Positions 1-7,137 of a stretch of DNA of 7,861 bases are shown here, in pieces; the first letter of the stretch is position 1; each line of letters starts with the position of its first letter. A program made the position numbers and the translations under genes. This stretch comes from an uncultured Myxococcales bacterium (GTDB taxonomy: Bacteria > Myxococcota_A > UBA9042): positions 1-7,861 of the forward strand of contig CAIXAA010000783.1 of the NCBI GenBank assembly GCA_903917305.1, given 5' to 3'. The notes under the pieces were generated by a model that was given only the letters and a program-made list of their open reading frames with translations, did no database searches and had not been told where the DNA came from.

Positions 1-2485
1 CGAAGCTCCATGCGGCGTCGCGGATGCTGGGCAGCAGGTGCTTGTCGGCGCAACCCGGGTAGAGCTGCGCCGAGAACACCGGATTGGCAAACGGCGAAGC
101 CTTGAGCGCCGGATCGATCTGGATCGGCGTCAAGCCATCCGAGGACGGCGGCGTGTACGGCGGGCAGTGCGTCAGCTTGACCTCGCCCGGCGCGGCCGGC
201 TGGGGTTCGAGCATCCGCGCACCGGAGAGCTCCCAGCTCTGCAGCGGCGTGCACTCGCCATCCGCTGCCGGGCGGCTGCTCAGCAAGCCCGTGCGCGTGC
301 CGTAGGCGAGCCAGTCGCGCGCGCGCAGGTCGAAATGCCCCGCGCAGGTCGTCGGCGGCAAAGGCATCGGCGTCACGGCCGCGACATCCACGGTCAGGAT
401 GTTCGTCGCCGTCACGGGCACATCGACGCGACCGCTGGTGGGATCCAGCTCCAGGCTCTCCGCGTGCACGGCCGCGATGCGGTAGCGCACCGGCACGCCG
501 GGCTTCAAGGTGCCGCAGTCGCCGTCCACGGTCAGCAGCGCGAAATCGTCTGGCAGCACGCCCATTTCGCAAAACCCGCCGCGCGGCGTCACCAGGACGC
601 CCGGCGTCTTGAAGATCGCCGGCAGCGTCGTCCCCAGCGAGAGCAGCCCCTCGAAGGTGAAGCGCCACACTTCGCTGCGGTGGTCGGCGACGTTCAGGTT
701 GGGCGTCAGGCCGTCGTAGCTCGTGAGGTTGGGCGTCTGGGACTTGTCCACGTCGACCGCCAGCCGCCCCAGGGAGGCATAGCGCGCAAACACCGAAGAT
801 CCGAGATCAACAGGCTTTCCTTCGATGACGAGCGTCGGCGCGCTGCTGACCGTGAGCCGCTGCGCATCGGTCTTGGTCGGATCGAGCAGGAGCCCGATCT
901 GCGTAGCGCTGCCGGCTTGCAGCTCGAACTGCAGGATCACGGCGCCGCCCGATGCCTGGCCAATCGCGATCGCGTCGCGGCCGTCGTAGCGGATCGGCCC
1001 CAGGGACATCGGCAGCTGCGACAGCGGCAGCCCCGCCAGGCCATCGCGCTGGTCGAGCAGCGACGGATGCTGGAACGGCGTGGCGCTGCCCATCTTCGGC
1101 ACGATCAGCGAAACCGTAGTTGTATCAATGATGTGCAACATGCGCCGATCGCGGTCGGCCGCCACCACATAGTGGCCATCGAAGGTCGCGGCCATGAGCG
1201 TGCGCGGCTGGTCCGAGCTGGCGACTTCGTGCGGCGATGCGCGGTTGTAGCAGTCGGGATCGGCGTGATCCGTCAAGCCGTCGTGGTCATTGTCGATTCC
1301 GTCCGCACACTCCAGGATCACCGCGCCGACGCCTGGCACGGAGTCGCTGCCCTCGTCGGCGTCGCCCCAGCCGGAGCAGCCGGGGTCGTCCGGGTAGTCG
1401 GTCTTGCCATCGCCGTCATCGTCCTTGCCGTTGCGGCACGCGTCGGCGGTCGTGTGGGTCGGGGAGCAGCCGAGGTCGGCCGCGTCGGTCTGCCCGTCGC
1501 CGTCGTTGTCGACGCCGTCCGCGCAGCGCGCGGCGCCGTTCTCCGGATCACCCTCGACCGGATCGCGCGCGTCGTCGCAGCCGGAGTCGTCGCGATCGGT
1601 CAGGCCATCGCCGTCATTGTCCAAGCCATCGTCGCAAGCCGGCGCAATCCCAATCTTCTGGATGACCTTGCCCGCCACGGGATCGAACACCGACACGTAG
1701 CCTTCGCGCAGGTGCCCGATGTACAGGTGCCCGGTGGCCGCGGCGACCGCCAGCGAATTCGGCGTGCCCGTCAGCGCCGTGGCCGTCGGTGCGGTGCCGC
1801 CGAAGCCCGCCACGGGAATCTGCCACAGCCGACCACCGCTCTGCGCGAGCGGATCGCCAAAGGGATCCGAGATGTACAGGCGCGGCTCGGGCATCTGCGC
1901 CATCACGAGATCGGCCGGCGTGAAGTCGAGGTGCACGGCGCTGAGCAGCTTGAGCTTGCCCTGCAGCAGCAACGTCGCGTCCATGCTCAGGATTTCATGT
2001 TCCACCGGCAGCAGCACGAAGACCACGCCGTGCACCGTGTCCACCGCCATCGGGCCGGGCAGACCGGGCAAGGTGAACGGCGTCCAGCCGGGAATCGAGG
2101 CATCGGTGTCGACCCACGCGCCGGCGCTCGGATCCGCGAGCGAGATCGAGCCCTTGGAGCCACCGCCCACCAGCACGCGCAGGATCGTGTTGGCCGCCAG
2201 CACCTGGTCGCCGGTCGCCGTGGCGCAATCGGCCAGATCGACCTCGACCGCCGGCGCGCCCGGATCCGTGCTCGCCTGGTGCATGCACACCTGGTTGGCG
2301 CAGCGCTTGGGACCGACCACGACGTAGGCGGTGTTGGGCTCGCTCAGCAGCTTGCGAAAGCACACCGTGGTCAGGCTGTGCGGGTTGTCGATGCCCTCCG
2401 GCAGGACCGGCGTCGTGGACGTGCAGGCCAGGCTGCCCAAGGACAGGCCGAGCAGCAGGGCGAGGCTGTGCCGCAAGAAGCTCAC
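1..2485 (-). CDS. Large secreted lipoprotein with propeller-like N-terminal half and four Asp-rich Ca2+-binding motifs (3' end beyond window)
   Basis: The reading frame is open from a GTG at 2485 to the left edge, giving 828 complete codons and no stop. The start is set by a strong AAGGAGG at 2490-2496, four bases upstream. Residues 1-21 look like a lipoprotein signal peptide: R5, a Leu-rich core, then G-S-L-A-C with Cys21 followed by Thr-Ser. The -3 residue is Ser rather than Leu, so the lipobox is imperfect. Residues about 143-170, 189-224 and 241-278 resemble beta-propeller blades, each pairing a 'PxxLAV' strand with a 'LYIxxxxxxxVxVFDP' strand. Four motifs of the C-x-D-G-x-D-N-D-x-D-G type follow at 284-412, and another blade-like stretch at 429-455. 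I recognise no family for the rest. The start codon overlaps the stop of the upstream propeller lipoprotein gene by four bases (GTGA), so coupled translation is likely. The role is inferred: an outer-membrane or periplasmic calcium-stabilised surface protein. No catalytic motif is visible. Confidence 0.85.
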   Translation of the reverse strand, partial: MSFLRHSLALLLGLSLGSLACTSTTPVLPEGIDNPHSLTTVCFRKLLSEPNTAYVVVGPKRCANQVCMHQASTDPGAPAVEVDLADCATATGDQVLAANTILRVLVGGGSKGSISLADPSAGAWVDTDASIPGWTPFTLPGLPGPMAVDTVHGVVFVLLPVEHEILSMDATLLLQGKLKLLSAVHLDFTPADLVMAQMPEPRLYISDPFGDPLAQSGGRLWQIPVAGFGGTAPTATALTGTPNSLAVAAATGHLYIGHLREGYVSVFDPVAGKVIQKIGIAPACDDGLDNDGDGLTDRDDSGCDDARDPVEGDPENGAARCADGVDNDGDGQTDAADLGCSPTHTTADACRNGKDDDGDGKTDYPDDPGCSGWGDADEGSDSVPGVGAVILECADGIDNDHDGLTDHADPDCYNRASPHEVASSDQPRTLMAATFDGHYVVAADRDRRMLHIIDTTTVSLIVPKMGSATPFQHPSLLDQRDGLAGLPLSQLPMSLGPIRYDGRDAIAIGQASGGAVILQFELQAGSATQIGLLLDPTKTDAQRLTVSSAPTLVIEGKPVDLGSSVFARYASLGRLAVDVDKSQTPNLTSYDGLTPNLNVADHRSEVWRFTFEGLLSLGTTLPAIFKTPGVLVTPRGGFCEMGVLPDDFALLTVDGDCGTLKPGVPVRYRIAAVHAESLELDPTSGRVDVPVTATNILTVDVAAVTPMPLPPTTCAGHFDLRARDWLAYGTRTGLLSSRPAADGECTPLQSWELSGARMLEPQPAAPGEVKLTHCPPYTPPSSDGLTPIQIDPALKASPFANPVFSAQLYPGCADKHLLPSIRDAAWSF
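1250..1636 (-). repeat. Four Cys-bounded Asp-rich motifs (thrombospondin type 3-like / MopE-like Ca2+ motifs)
   Basis: Within the partial lipoprotein, four motifs of 20-21 residues start at Cys284, Cys321, Cys350 and Cys393 and end at Cys303, Cys340, Cys370 and Cys412. The shared pattern is C-x-(D/N)-G-x-D-(N/D)-D-x-D-G-x-x-D, ending in a second Cys. The third has DDD instead of DND and one extra residue. The fourth has His in place of the Gly in DGDG. Linkers between motifs are unequal (16, 9 and 22 residues), so this is a protein-level repeat and not a recent DNA tandem. Alternating Asp carboxylates of this kind bind Ca2+ in thrombospondin type 3 repeats. Each Cys pair could close a disulfide. 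Calcium binding here is inferred from that similarity. Confidence 0.85.
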
Positions 2486-3771
2486 GGTGCCTCCTTCACG
2501 AAATCGACGGCGGAGGTCGCGCCGGAGCTGTGCGAGACCAGCGGAATCACCGCGATCTCGTTCAGGTCGAACAAGCCGGCGTAGAGCTGCCAGCCCTTGG
2601 CGCCCGGCACGCGGGTGGCGGCGAGCCCGTACGGCGCGTGCTTCAAGCGGATCGTGCCGACGACGGCGCTGCGCTGCGGATCGACGACCCAGACGGCGTC
2701 CTCGCCAAAGCAGCTGACGTAGAGCAGGTCGCTGCCGCCGGGTCCGGTGGGCGCGACGGCAATCTCCGAGGGGCGGCGACCGACGCCGATGACGTCGATG
2801 ATCCCGTTACGCGGCAAGCCGTTCTCCATGGGCGCGATGTCGACGACGATGATGGACGCCGGGCTGCGGTAGGCCAGGTAGAGGCGGCCACCGTCGGTGG
2901 ACAGGGCCATGCCGCGCCCGTATTCGCCGCCGCCGCCGCTGGGCAGGATGATGGTCGGGTCGATCGCGGCCGTGTACGGCGACGCCGTCGTGCCGTCGCC
3001 GTCGACGCGGTAGGTGTACAAGGCGTTGGTGCTGTTGTTGGAGACGTACGCGCGGCCGGTCAGCGGCGAAACGCGCACCCCGTTGACACCAAAGCCGAAC
3101 ATCAGGTGGTCGACCATCGTCAGCGGCAGCTTGTGCGGGCTCGGCGCCGTGTCCATGTCCAGGATGGTCACGCGGCCATCCGCCGTGGCCGCCACATGCA
3201 CGCGCACATGCGTCGCGTCCAGGGGCGCGATGGCGACATCCACGGGATCATTGCCAATCGGCAGGTTCGTCGTGTCGACGTAGTGGTGCGCGCTGTCGCA
3301 GACGCCGTTGGCGTCCGGGATGCCGCAGTAGAGCGTGGGCGTCACGGCGCCGGACAGGTCCACCAAGGTCAGCGAGTCGTCTTCGCGCGACGTGGCCAGC
3401 AGGCGCACGGCGGTCGGCGTGGGGGAGCCGGCCAGCTGCACCGCCAAGCCAGCGCCGAAACTGGGGATTTCCACACCGTCCTTGGCGACGAAGGTGTCAC
3501 TGGCGGTGTCGACGACCTTGAGCACGCCGGCGCGGAAGCTGCGATCGAAGTTGGCGCCAAGCGCGAAGACGAAGCGGCCGGACGGGTCGGCGGCGAGCGC
3601 CACCGGGTAGCGCACGAAGTGCTCCGTGTCCTGGTTGCGCGCCGCTTCGCTGGTGCAAGCGCAGCAAAACCACAACGTTGCGCTGCCAAGAACTAGCCAG
3701 AGCTGCCCGCCGAAGGCTCGCCGAAGTGACCCGCCGAAGGCTAGCCAAAGTAGGGGGTTGCGACCGGTCAT
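2482..3771 (-). CDS. YVTN/YncE-type seven-bladed beta-propeller lipoprotein
   Basis: The protein is 429 residues from the ATG at 3771. Residues 1-39 form a long lipoprotein-type signal: G-S-L-R-R-A-F near 14-20, a hydrophobic core at about 24-38, and F-C-C-A-C with Cys39 as the likely lipidated residue, followed by Thr-Ser (Cys36 or Cys37 are alternatives). The mature part shows about seven blade-like units near residues 54-89, 107-140, 173-206, 228-255, 284-312, 332-364 and 377-409. Typical signatures are 'ALAADPSGRFVFAL', 'GRGMALSTDGGRLYLAY' and 'AVWVVDPQRSAVVGTI'. No enzymatic motif is seen; propellers of this type usually bind partners or ligands in the envelope. AAAGG at 3779-3783, seven bases upstream, and GGAGG at 3784-3788 support this start. 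ATGs at 3804 and 3801 are in frame and could extend the protein by 11 or 10 residues, and the first overlaps the glyS stop as ATGA. The gene ends in a GTGA overlap with the next lipoprotein gene. Confidence 0.85.
   Translation of the reverse strand: MTGRNPLLWLAFGGSLRRAFGGQLWLVLGSATLWFCCACTSEAARNQDTEHFVRYPVALAADPSGRFVFALGANFDRSFRAGVLKVVDTASDTFVAKDGVEIPSFGAGLAVQLAGSPTPTAVRLLATSREDDSLTLVDLSGAVTPTLYCGIPDANGVCDSAHHYVDTTNLPIGNDPVDVAIAPLDATHVRVHVAATADGRVTILDMDTAPSPHKLPLTMVDHLMFGFGVNGVRVSPLTGRAYVSNNSTNALYTYRVDGDGTTASPYTAAIDPTIILPSGGGGEYGRGMALSTDGGRLYLAYRSPASIIVVDIAPMENGLPRNGIIDVIGVGRRPSEIAVAPTGPGGSDLLYVSCFGEDAVWVVDPQRSAVVGTIRLKHAPYGLAATRVPGAKGWQLYAGLFDLNEIAVIPLVSHSSGATSAVDFVKEAP
2490..2496 (-). promoter_or_regulatory. 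Strong ribosome binding site for the calcium-motif lipoprotein
   Basis: AAGGAGG on the minus strand lies four bases before the GTG at 2485. It sits inside the last codons of the propeller lipoprotein gene, whose TGA overlaps the GTG. It decides the non-ATG start and supports translation of both proteins from one mRNA. Confidence 0.8.
3693..3755 (-). repeat. 24-bp-period imperfect tandem repeat inside the signal-peptide coding region
   Basis: Reading the plus strand, units begin at 3693, 3717 and 3741, exactly 24 bp apart. Units one and two match at 18 of 24 positions and share CCCGCCGAAGG at their ends. The third keeps CTAGCCAAAG and then decays. On the coding strand this gives an eight-residue periodicity: LWLAFGGS, LRRAFGGQ, LWLVLGSA. 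The stretch uses CTA three times plus TCA, CGA, CTT and GTT, codons that are rare in the neighbouring genes. It may be a copy of a dispersed genomic repeat or a local duplication; one window cannot tell which. Confidence 0.7.
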
Positions 3772-3800
3772 CCTCGCGCCTTTCCTCCGTGCCGCGTGCA

Positions 3801-5891
3801 TCATGCCTGGATGCGGGCAAAGTCCGCCACCTGGGCAAACAGGCCCGCACAACTGCGCAGCAACGCCAGGCGGTTGTGCCGCAAGGCCACGTCGTCGACC
3901 ATCACCATGACCGCGTCGAAGAACGCGTCGACCTGCGGCTTGATCACCGCAAGATGCTGGAGCGCTTCGGCATACCGGCCTTCCTGCACCGCCGCGCCCA
4001 CCGCCTGGGCCGCGCCCAGCACCGCGAGGTGCAGCGCCCGTTCCGCGGGCAGCGCGCAGATCGTCTCGTCGACCTCGGCGCCGGCCGGCAGCTCGCCGCC
4101 CTGCTTGCGCACGATGTTGGCGACGCGCTTGAAGGCGGCAGCCAGCGGCGCGAAGTCCGCGCTCTGGCGCAGGTCGTCGAGCGCACGCAGGCGCGGCCGC
4201 ACGGTCGCGACGTGCTCGAAGCCGGCGTCGAGCACCGCCTCCACCAGGTCCGTCGGGAACGAAGCCTGCAGCATCGCCGCGAGGCGACCGCGCAGGAAAG
4301 CCTGGATCTGCGCGCGCAGATCGTCGCCCGACTTGACGCTGGCGTCGTGCGGCAGCCCGGCCAGGGCGCCGTCGATCAGCTGCGTCAATTCAACGTGGTA
4401 GCCCGACTCGTCGAGGATGCGCAGGATGCCCAGGGCCTGGCGGCGCAGCGCGTACGGGTCCTGGGCGCCGGTCGGCACGAGGCCGAGCGCGAAACAGCCG
4501 GCAATCGCTTCGATCTTGTCGGCCAGCGCCACGCAGGCGCCGACGGCGTCGCTCGGCACGGCGTCGCCGGAGAAGCGCGGCTGGTAGTGCTCCGCGATGG
4601 CGCGCACGACGGTCGCGTGCTCGTGGCCGCGCCGGGCGTAATCGGCACCGACAAAGCCTTGCAGCTCCGGGAATTCAAACACCATGCGCGTCGCCAGGTC
4701 GCACTTGCACAGCAGCGCCGCGCGCTCGACCCGCTCGCGCTCCGCCGGGCACAGATCCGCGGCAATCGCGCCCGCCAGCGCCAGGATGCGGCCGACGCGG
4801 TGCTCGGTCGTGCCAAGTCCCTGCAAGTAGATGCGATCGCCCAGCTTGGGCAGGTACGCCTCCAGCGGCACGCGCGTGTCTTCCTGAACGAAGAAGCGCG
4901 CATCCGAGAGCCGCGCCGACACGACACGCGCATTGCCCGTCGCCACCGTCGCCCGGCTCGCCTCGCTCAGCGTGTTGGCCACCGCGACAAAGCGCGGCAA
5001 CAGGTGGCCATCCGGCCCCAACATGGTGAACAGCTTCTGGTTTTCGCGCAGCGTGGTCTGGATGACGCGCGCCGGGATCTCGAGGAACGCCGCGTCGAAG
5101 CTGCCCAGCAGCGGCGCCGGCCACTCGGTCAGGAAGGTCACCGTCTCGAGCGTCGCTTCGTCCTCGATCCAGGTGCCGCCCGCCTCGGCGCAGAGCGCCT
5201 GCACGCCGCGGCGGATGAAGTCGCGCCGCGCGTCCGGATCGACCATCACCTTGAGATCCGCAAGCTTGCGCACATAGGCGTCCAGATCGCAGGTCACGAC
5301 CGCGGTGTGGTTGCAATAGAAGCGGTGGCCGCGCGTCTCGCGATCGCTCTGCACCCCGGCGAACTGCAAGGGAATAATCGCGTCGCCCAGCAGCGCGACG
5401 ATCCAGTGGATCGGGCGGATGAACGGCTCGCGCTCCCGTGCCCAGCGCATCTTCTTGGGAAACGGCAGGTTGCGCAGCAGGTCCGGCAGCGCTTCGGCCA
5501 GCACCGCGTCGCTGGGCCGGCCCTGCGTCGTCTTCTGCGCCGCGACGTACTCGCCCTTGGGCGTCTGCTCGATGGTCAGCGCGCTGGTGTCCAGGCCCAG
5601 GCCTTTGGCGAACCCTTCCGCGGCCTTGGTCCAGTTGCCGGCGGCATCCTTGGCGGCGCGCACCGGCGGACCCGTCACGATCTCGCGGCGATCCGGCTGC
5701 TGCAGCGCGACGCCGTCGATGTGCGCCACGAGGCGCCGCGGCGTGCCGAGCCAGCGCACGGCGCCGTGCTCGATGCCGGCGGCGTCCAGCAGCCCAGCCA
5801 GGCGCAGCGACAGGGCTTGCGCCGCAACCGGCACCACGCCCGCCGGAATCTCCTCACAGCCAATCTCGATGAGCAGCGGAGCGAAGGCCAT
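3801..5891 (-). CDS. glyS: Glycine--tRNA ligase, beta subunit
   Basis: The gene encodes the 696-residue beta subunit of the alpha2beta2 glycyl-tRNA synthetase, which with GlyQ charges tRNA-Gly in the cytoplasm. The beta subunit mainly recognises the tRNA. The N-terminus (LLIEIGCEEIPAG, residues 6-18), PFPKKMRW (143-150), QSDRETRGHRF (181-191), the HD-like region around KCDLATRMVFEFPELQG (396-412), QDPYALRRQALGILRIL (477-493) and the C-terminal VDAFFDAVMVMVDD segment all match the family. The C-terminal part corresponds to the DALR-type anticodon-binding domain. Length is normal for the family (about 690). The ATG at 5889-5891 is chosen because a GGAGGT at 5898-5903 lies six bases upstream and the N-terminus aligns there. 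The frame stays open a further 277 codons upstream, but that part overlaps glyQ and has no family similarity. The start shares one base with the glyQ stop (TAATG), which points to coupled translation. Confidence 0.98.
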   Translation of the reverse strand: MAFAPLLIEIGCEEIPAGVVPVAAQALSLRLAGLLDAAGIEHGAVRWLGTPRRLVAHIDGVALQQPDRREIVTGPPVRAAKDAAGNWTKAAEGFAKGLGLDTSALTIEQTPKGEYVAAQKTTQGRPSDAVLAEALPDLLRNLPFPKKMRWAREREPFIRPIHWIVALLGDAIIPLQFAGVQSDRETRGHRFYCNHTAVVTCDLDAYVRKLADLKVMVDPDARRDFIRRGVQALCAEAGGTWIEDEATLETVTFLTEWPAPLLGSFDAAFLEIPARVIQTTLRENQKLFTMLGPDGHLLPRFVAVANTLSEASRATVATGNARVVSARLSDARFFVQEDTRVPLEAYLPKLGDRIYLQGLGTTEHRVGRILALAGAIAADLCPAERERVERAALLCKCDLATRMVFEFPELQGFVGADYARRGHEHATVVRAIAEHYQPRFSGDAVPSDAVGACVALADKIEAIAGCFALGLVPTGAQDPYALRRQALGILRILDESGYHVELTQLIDGALAGLPHDASVKSGDDLRAQIQAFLRGRLAAMLQASFPTDLVEAVLDAGFEHVATVRPRLRALDDLRQSADFAPLAAAFKRVANIVRKQGGELPAGAEVDETICALPAERALHLAVLGAAQAVGAAVQEGRYAEALQHLAVIKPQVDAFFDAVMVMVDDVALRHNRLALLRSCAGLFAQVADFARIQA

Positions 5892-6880
5892 TACCGCACC
5901 TCCGCTTGCGACTTTGCTTTCTTCTGGTTCTCGGCGTCCATCGCCTCCTGCCTTGCCGTCAGCCACGTGTCGCGCTCCTCGCGCGGACACAGCGGCAGCC
6001 CCAGCTTGTAGCGCAGGGCGTCGTAGCCGACCGCGCAAAGCTTGGCCAAACCGCGCACACGGCCGATGTATTTCTGCCGCTCGCTGACCGAGATCGCACC
6101 GCGCGCATCCAGCACGTTGAACGCGTGGCTCGCCTTCATCACGTAGTCGTAAGCCGGCAGGACCAGACCGCGTTCGCACAGCAGCCGCGCCTGCGCCTCG
6201 CATTGCTCGAAGACTGCCAGGTGCAGCGCCACGTCCGCGTGCTCGAAGTTGTGCGCGCTGAACTGCACTTCGTCCTCGTGGTGGATCTCGCCGTACGTGA
6301 CCGGGCGGCCGTCGGGATCGATGCTCCACACGAGATCGTAAACACTTTCCCTGCCTTGCAGGTACATGCACAGGCGCTCGAGACCGTACGTCAGCTCCGC
6401 GGAGATCAGCGGCAGATCGAGGCCGCCGCACTGCTGGAAGTACGTGAACTGCGTCACTTCCATGCCGTCGAGCCACACCTCCCAGCCCAGACCCCACGCG
6501 CCCAGCGTCGGCGACTCCCAGTCGTCCTCGACAAAGCGGATGTCGTGGTCCAGCGGGTCGATGCCGATCTCGCGCAGGCTGTCGAGGTAGGCCGCCTGCG
6601 GGTCCGCGGGCGAGGGCTTGAGGATCACCTGGTATTGGTAGTAGTGCTGCAAACGATTGGGATTGTCGCCGTAGCGGCCATCGGTCGGGCGGCGCGAGGG
6701 CTCGACATACGCGGCGCGCCACGGCTCCGGACCCAGGGCGCGCAGGAAGGTCGCCGGGTTGAAGGTGCCGGCGCCCTTCTCGATGTCATAGGGCATCGTC
6801 AACGTGCAACCGCGCGCCGCCCAATAATGCTGCAGGCGCAGGATCAACTCTTGGAAGGTCACGGGCGTAGCCGGGCTCAT
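5891..6880 (-). CDS. glyQ: Glycine--tRNA ligase, alpha subunit
   Basis: The gene encodes the catalytic alpha subunit of the heterotetrameric class II glycyl-tRNA synthetase, which forms glycyl-adenylate and passes glycine to tRNA. From the ATG at 6880 the protein has 329 residues. Hallmarks are TFQELILRLQHYW (8-20), GPEPWRAAYVEPSRRPTDGRYG (50-71, motif 2 with its Arg residues), NPNRLQHYYQYQVILKPSP (73-91), VEDDWESPTLGAWGLGWEVW (117-136) and AELTYGLERL (161-170, motif 3 region). An in-frame TTG at 6907 would add nine residues but has no Shine-Dalgarno. The ATG at 6880 has a weak purine-rich stretch upstream and fits the family start better. A charged tail beyond about residue 300 makes it some 25 residues longer than the E. 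coli protein. It is the first gene of the leftward operon and is divergent from groES. Confidence 0.97.
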   Translation of the reverse strand: MSPATPVTFQELILRLQHYWAARGCTLTMPYDIEKGAGTFNPATFLRALGPEPWRAAYVEPSRRPTDGRYGDNPNRLQHYYQYQVILKPSPADPQAAYLDSLREIGIDPLDHDIRFVEDDWESPTLGAWGLGWEVWLDGMEVTQFTYFQQCGGLDLPLISAELTYGLERLCMYLQGRESVYDLVWSIDPDGRPVTYGEIHHEDEVQFSAHNFEHADVALHLAVFEQCEAQARLLCERGLVLPAYDYVMKASHAFNVLDARGAISVSERQKYIGRVRGLAKLCAVGYDALRYKLGLPLCPREERDTWLTARQEAMDAENQKKAKSQAEVR

Positions 6881-6997
6881 GCGTTCTTTCTCGCTGACGT
6901 TCGCCAAGGGTGGCGGCAGGGGGCAGCGAAACTAGCATGGCCGTGCACGCAAGGGTAGGGCCTGCCCTTGGTGGCGGTTCGCGATCTGCCGCGGGCC

Positions 6998-7025
6998 TTG
7001 ACGCGCGGCCACGCCATCCTAACTT
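6998..7025 (+). promoter_or_regulatory. Candidate sigma-70-type promoter for groESL
   Basis: TTGACG at 6998-7003 matches five of six bases of the -35 consensus. It is followed after 16 bp by TAACTT at 7020-7025, a weak -10 (three of six, including the initial TA and final T). Initiation near 7032 would give a leader of about 110 nt before groES. This is the best pair seen in the gap, but the -10 is poor and GC-rich organisms often use weak boxes, so the call is tentative. Confidence 0.35.
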
Positions 7026-7133
7026 GCCCTCGCTGCCGCATGGCCAGGCCCCAGCAGCTCCTGCTTTGTCGCAGTGAGATCAGTGGCTTGGAAGTCAAGC
7101 GCGCGGCGCACCCGATCCAGCATCTAGCAACAT

Positions 7134-7137
7134 GGAG
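7134..7137 (+). promoter_or_regulatory. Ribosome binding site that fixes the groES start
   Basis: GGAG lies six bases upstream of the ATG at 7144. The earlier in-frame ATG at 7132 has no purine-rich site upstream and would add four residues (MEHP) not typical of GroES. The GGAG lies partly within that upstream ATG, so the downstream start is preferred. Confidence 0.75.

Noticed and set aside
1250..1636. Dockerin or classical EF-hand domains
   Set aside because: The Asp-rich loops lack the flanking helices expected of EF-hands or dockerin. The bounding Cys pairs and short length fit thrombospondin type 3-like motifs better.
38..2584. 848-codon open frame on the plus strand
   Set aside because: It is the codon-aligned complement of the lipoprotein gene. 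Its product is an Arg/Ala/Gln/His-rich low-complexity sequence without domains, and the opposite strand has a signal peptide, a ribosome binding site and conserved motifs. Long antisense frames are expected when TTA, CTA and TCA codons are rare.
2530..3696. 388-codon open frame on the plus strand
   Set aside because: It is antisense to the propeller lipoprotein gene, with a low-complexity Val/Arg/Asp composition and no plausible start signal.
3678..6011. 777-codon open frame on the plus strand
   Set aside because: It is antisense to glyS, which matches its family over the full length. The plus-strand product is Arg-rich and lacks recognisable domains.
5892..6722. 277-codon N-terminal extension of glyS
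   Set aside because: It overlaps glyQ in another frame, is Arg/Ala/Gly-rich, and the glyS family start at 5891 has its own good ribosome binding site.
5906..6958. 350-codon open frame on the plus strand
   Set aside because: It is antisense to glyQ, a strongly conserved gene.
6950..6970. CAAGGG-N9-CCCTTG inverted repeat as a CIRCE element
   Set aside because: The arm-N9-arm layout is similar, but the arms are only 6 bp and bear no resemblance to TTAGCACTC/GAGTGCTAA.
7087..7116. Heat-shock sigma-32-like promoter (CTTGGAA, then CCCGAT)
   Set aside because: The spacer is 17 bp, both boxes deviate from consensus, and it would start transcription very near the groES ribosome binding site. Not supported enough to annotate.
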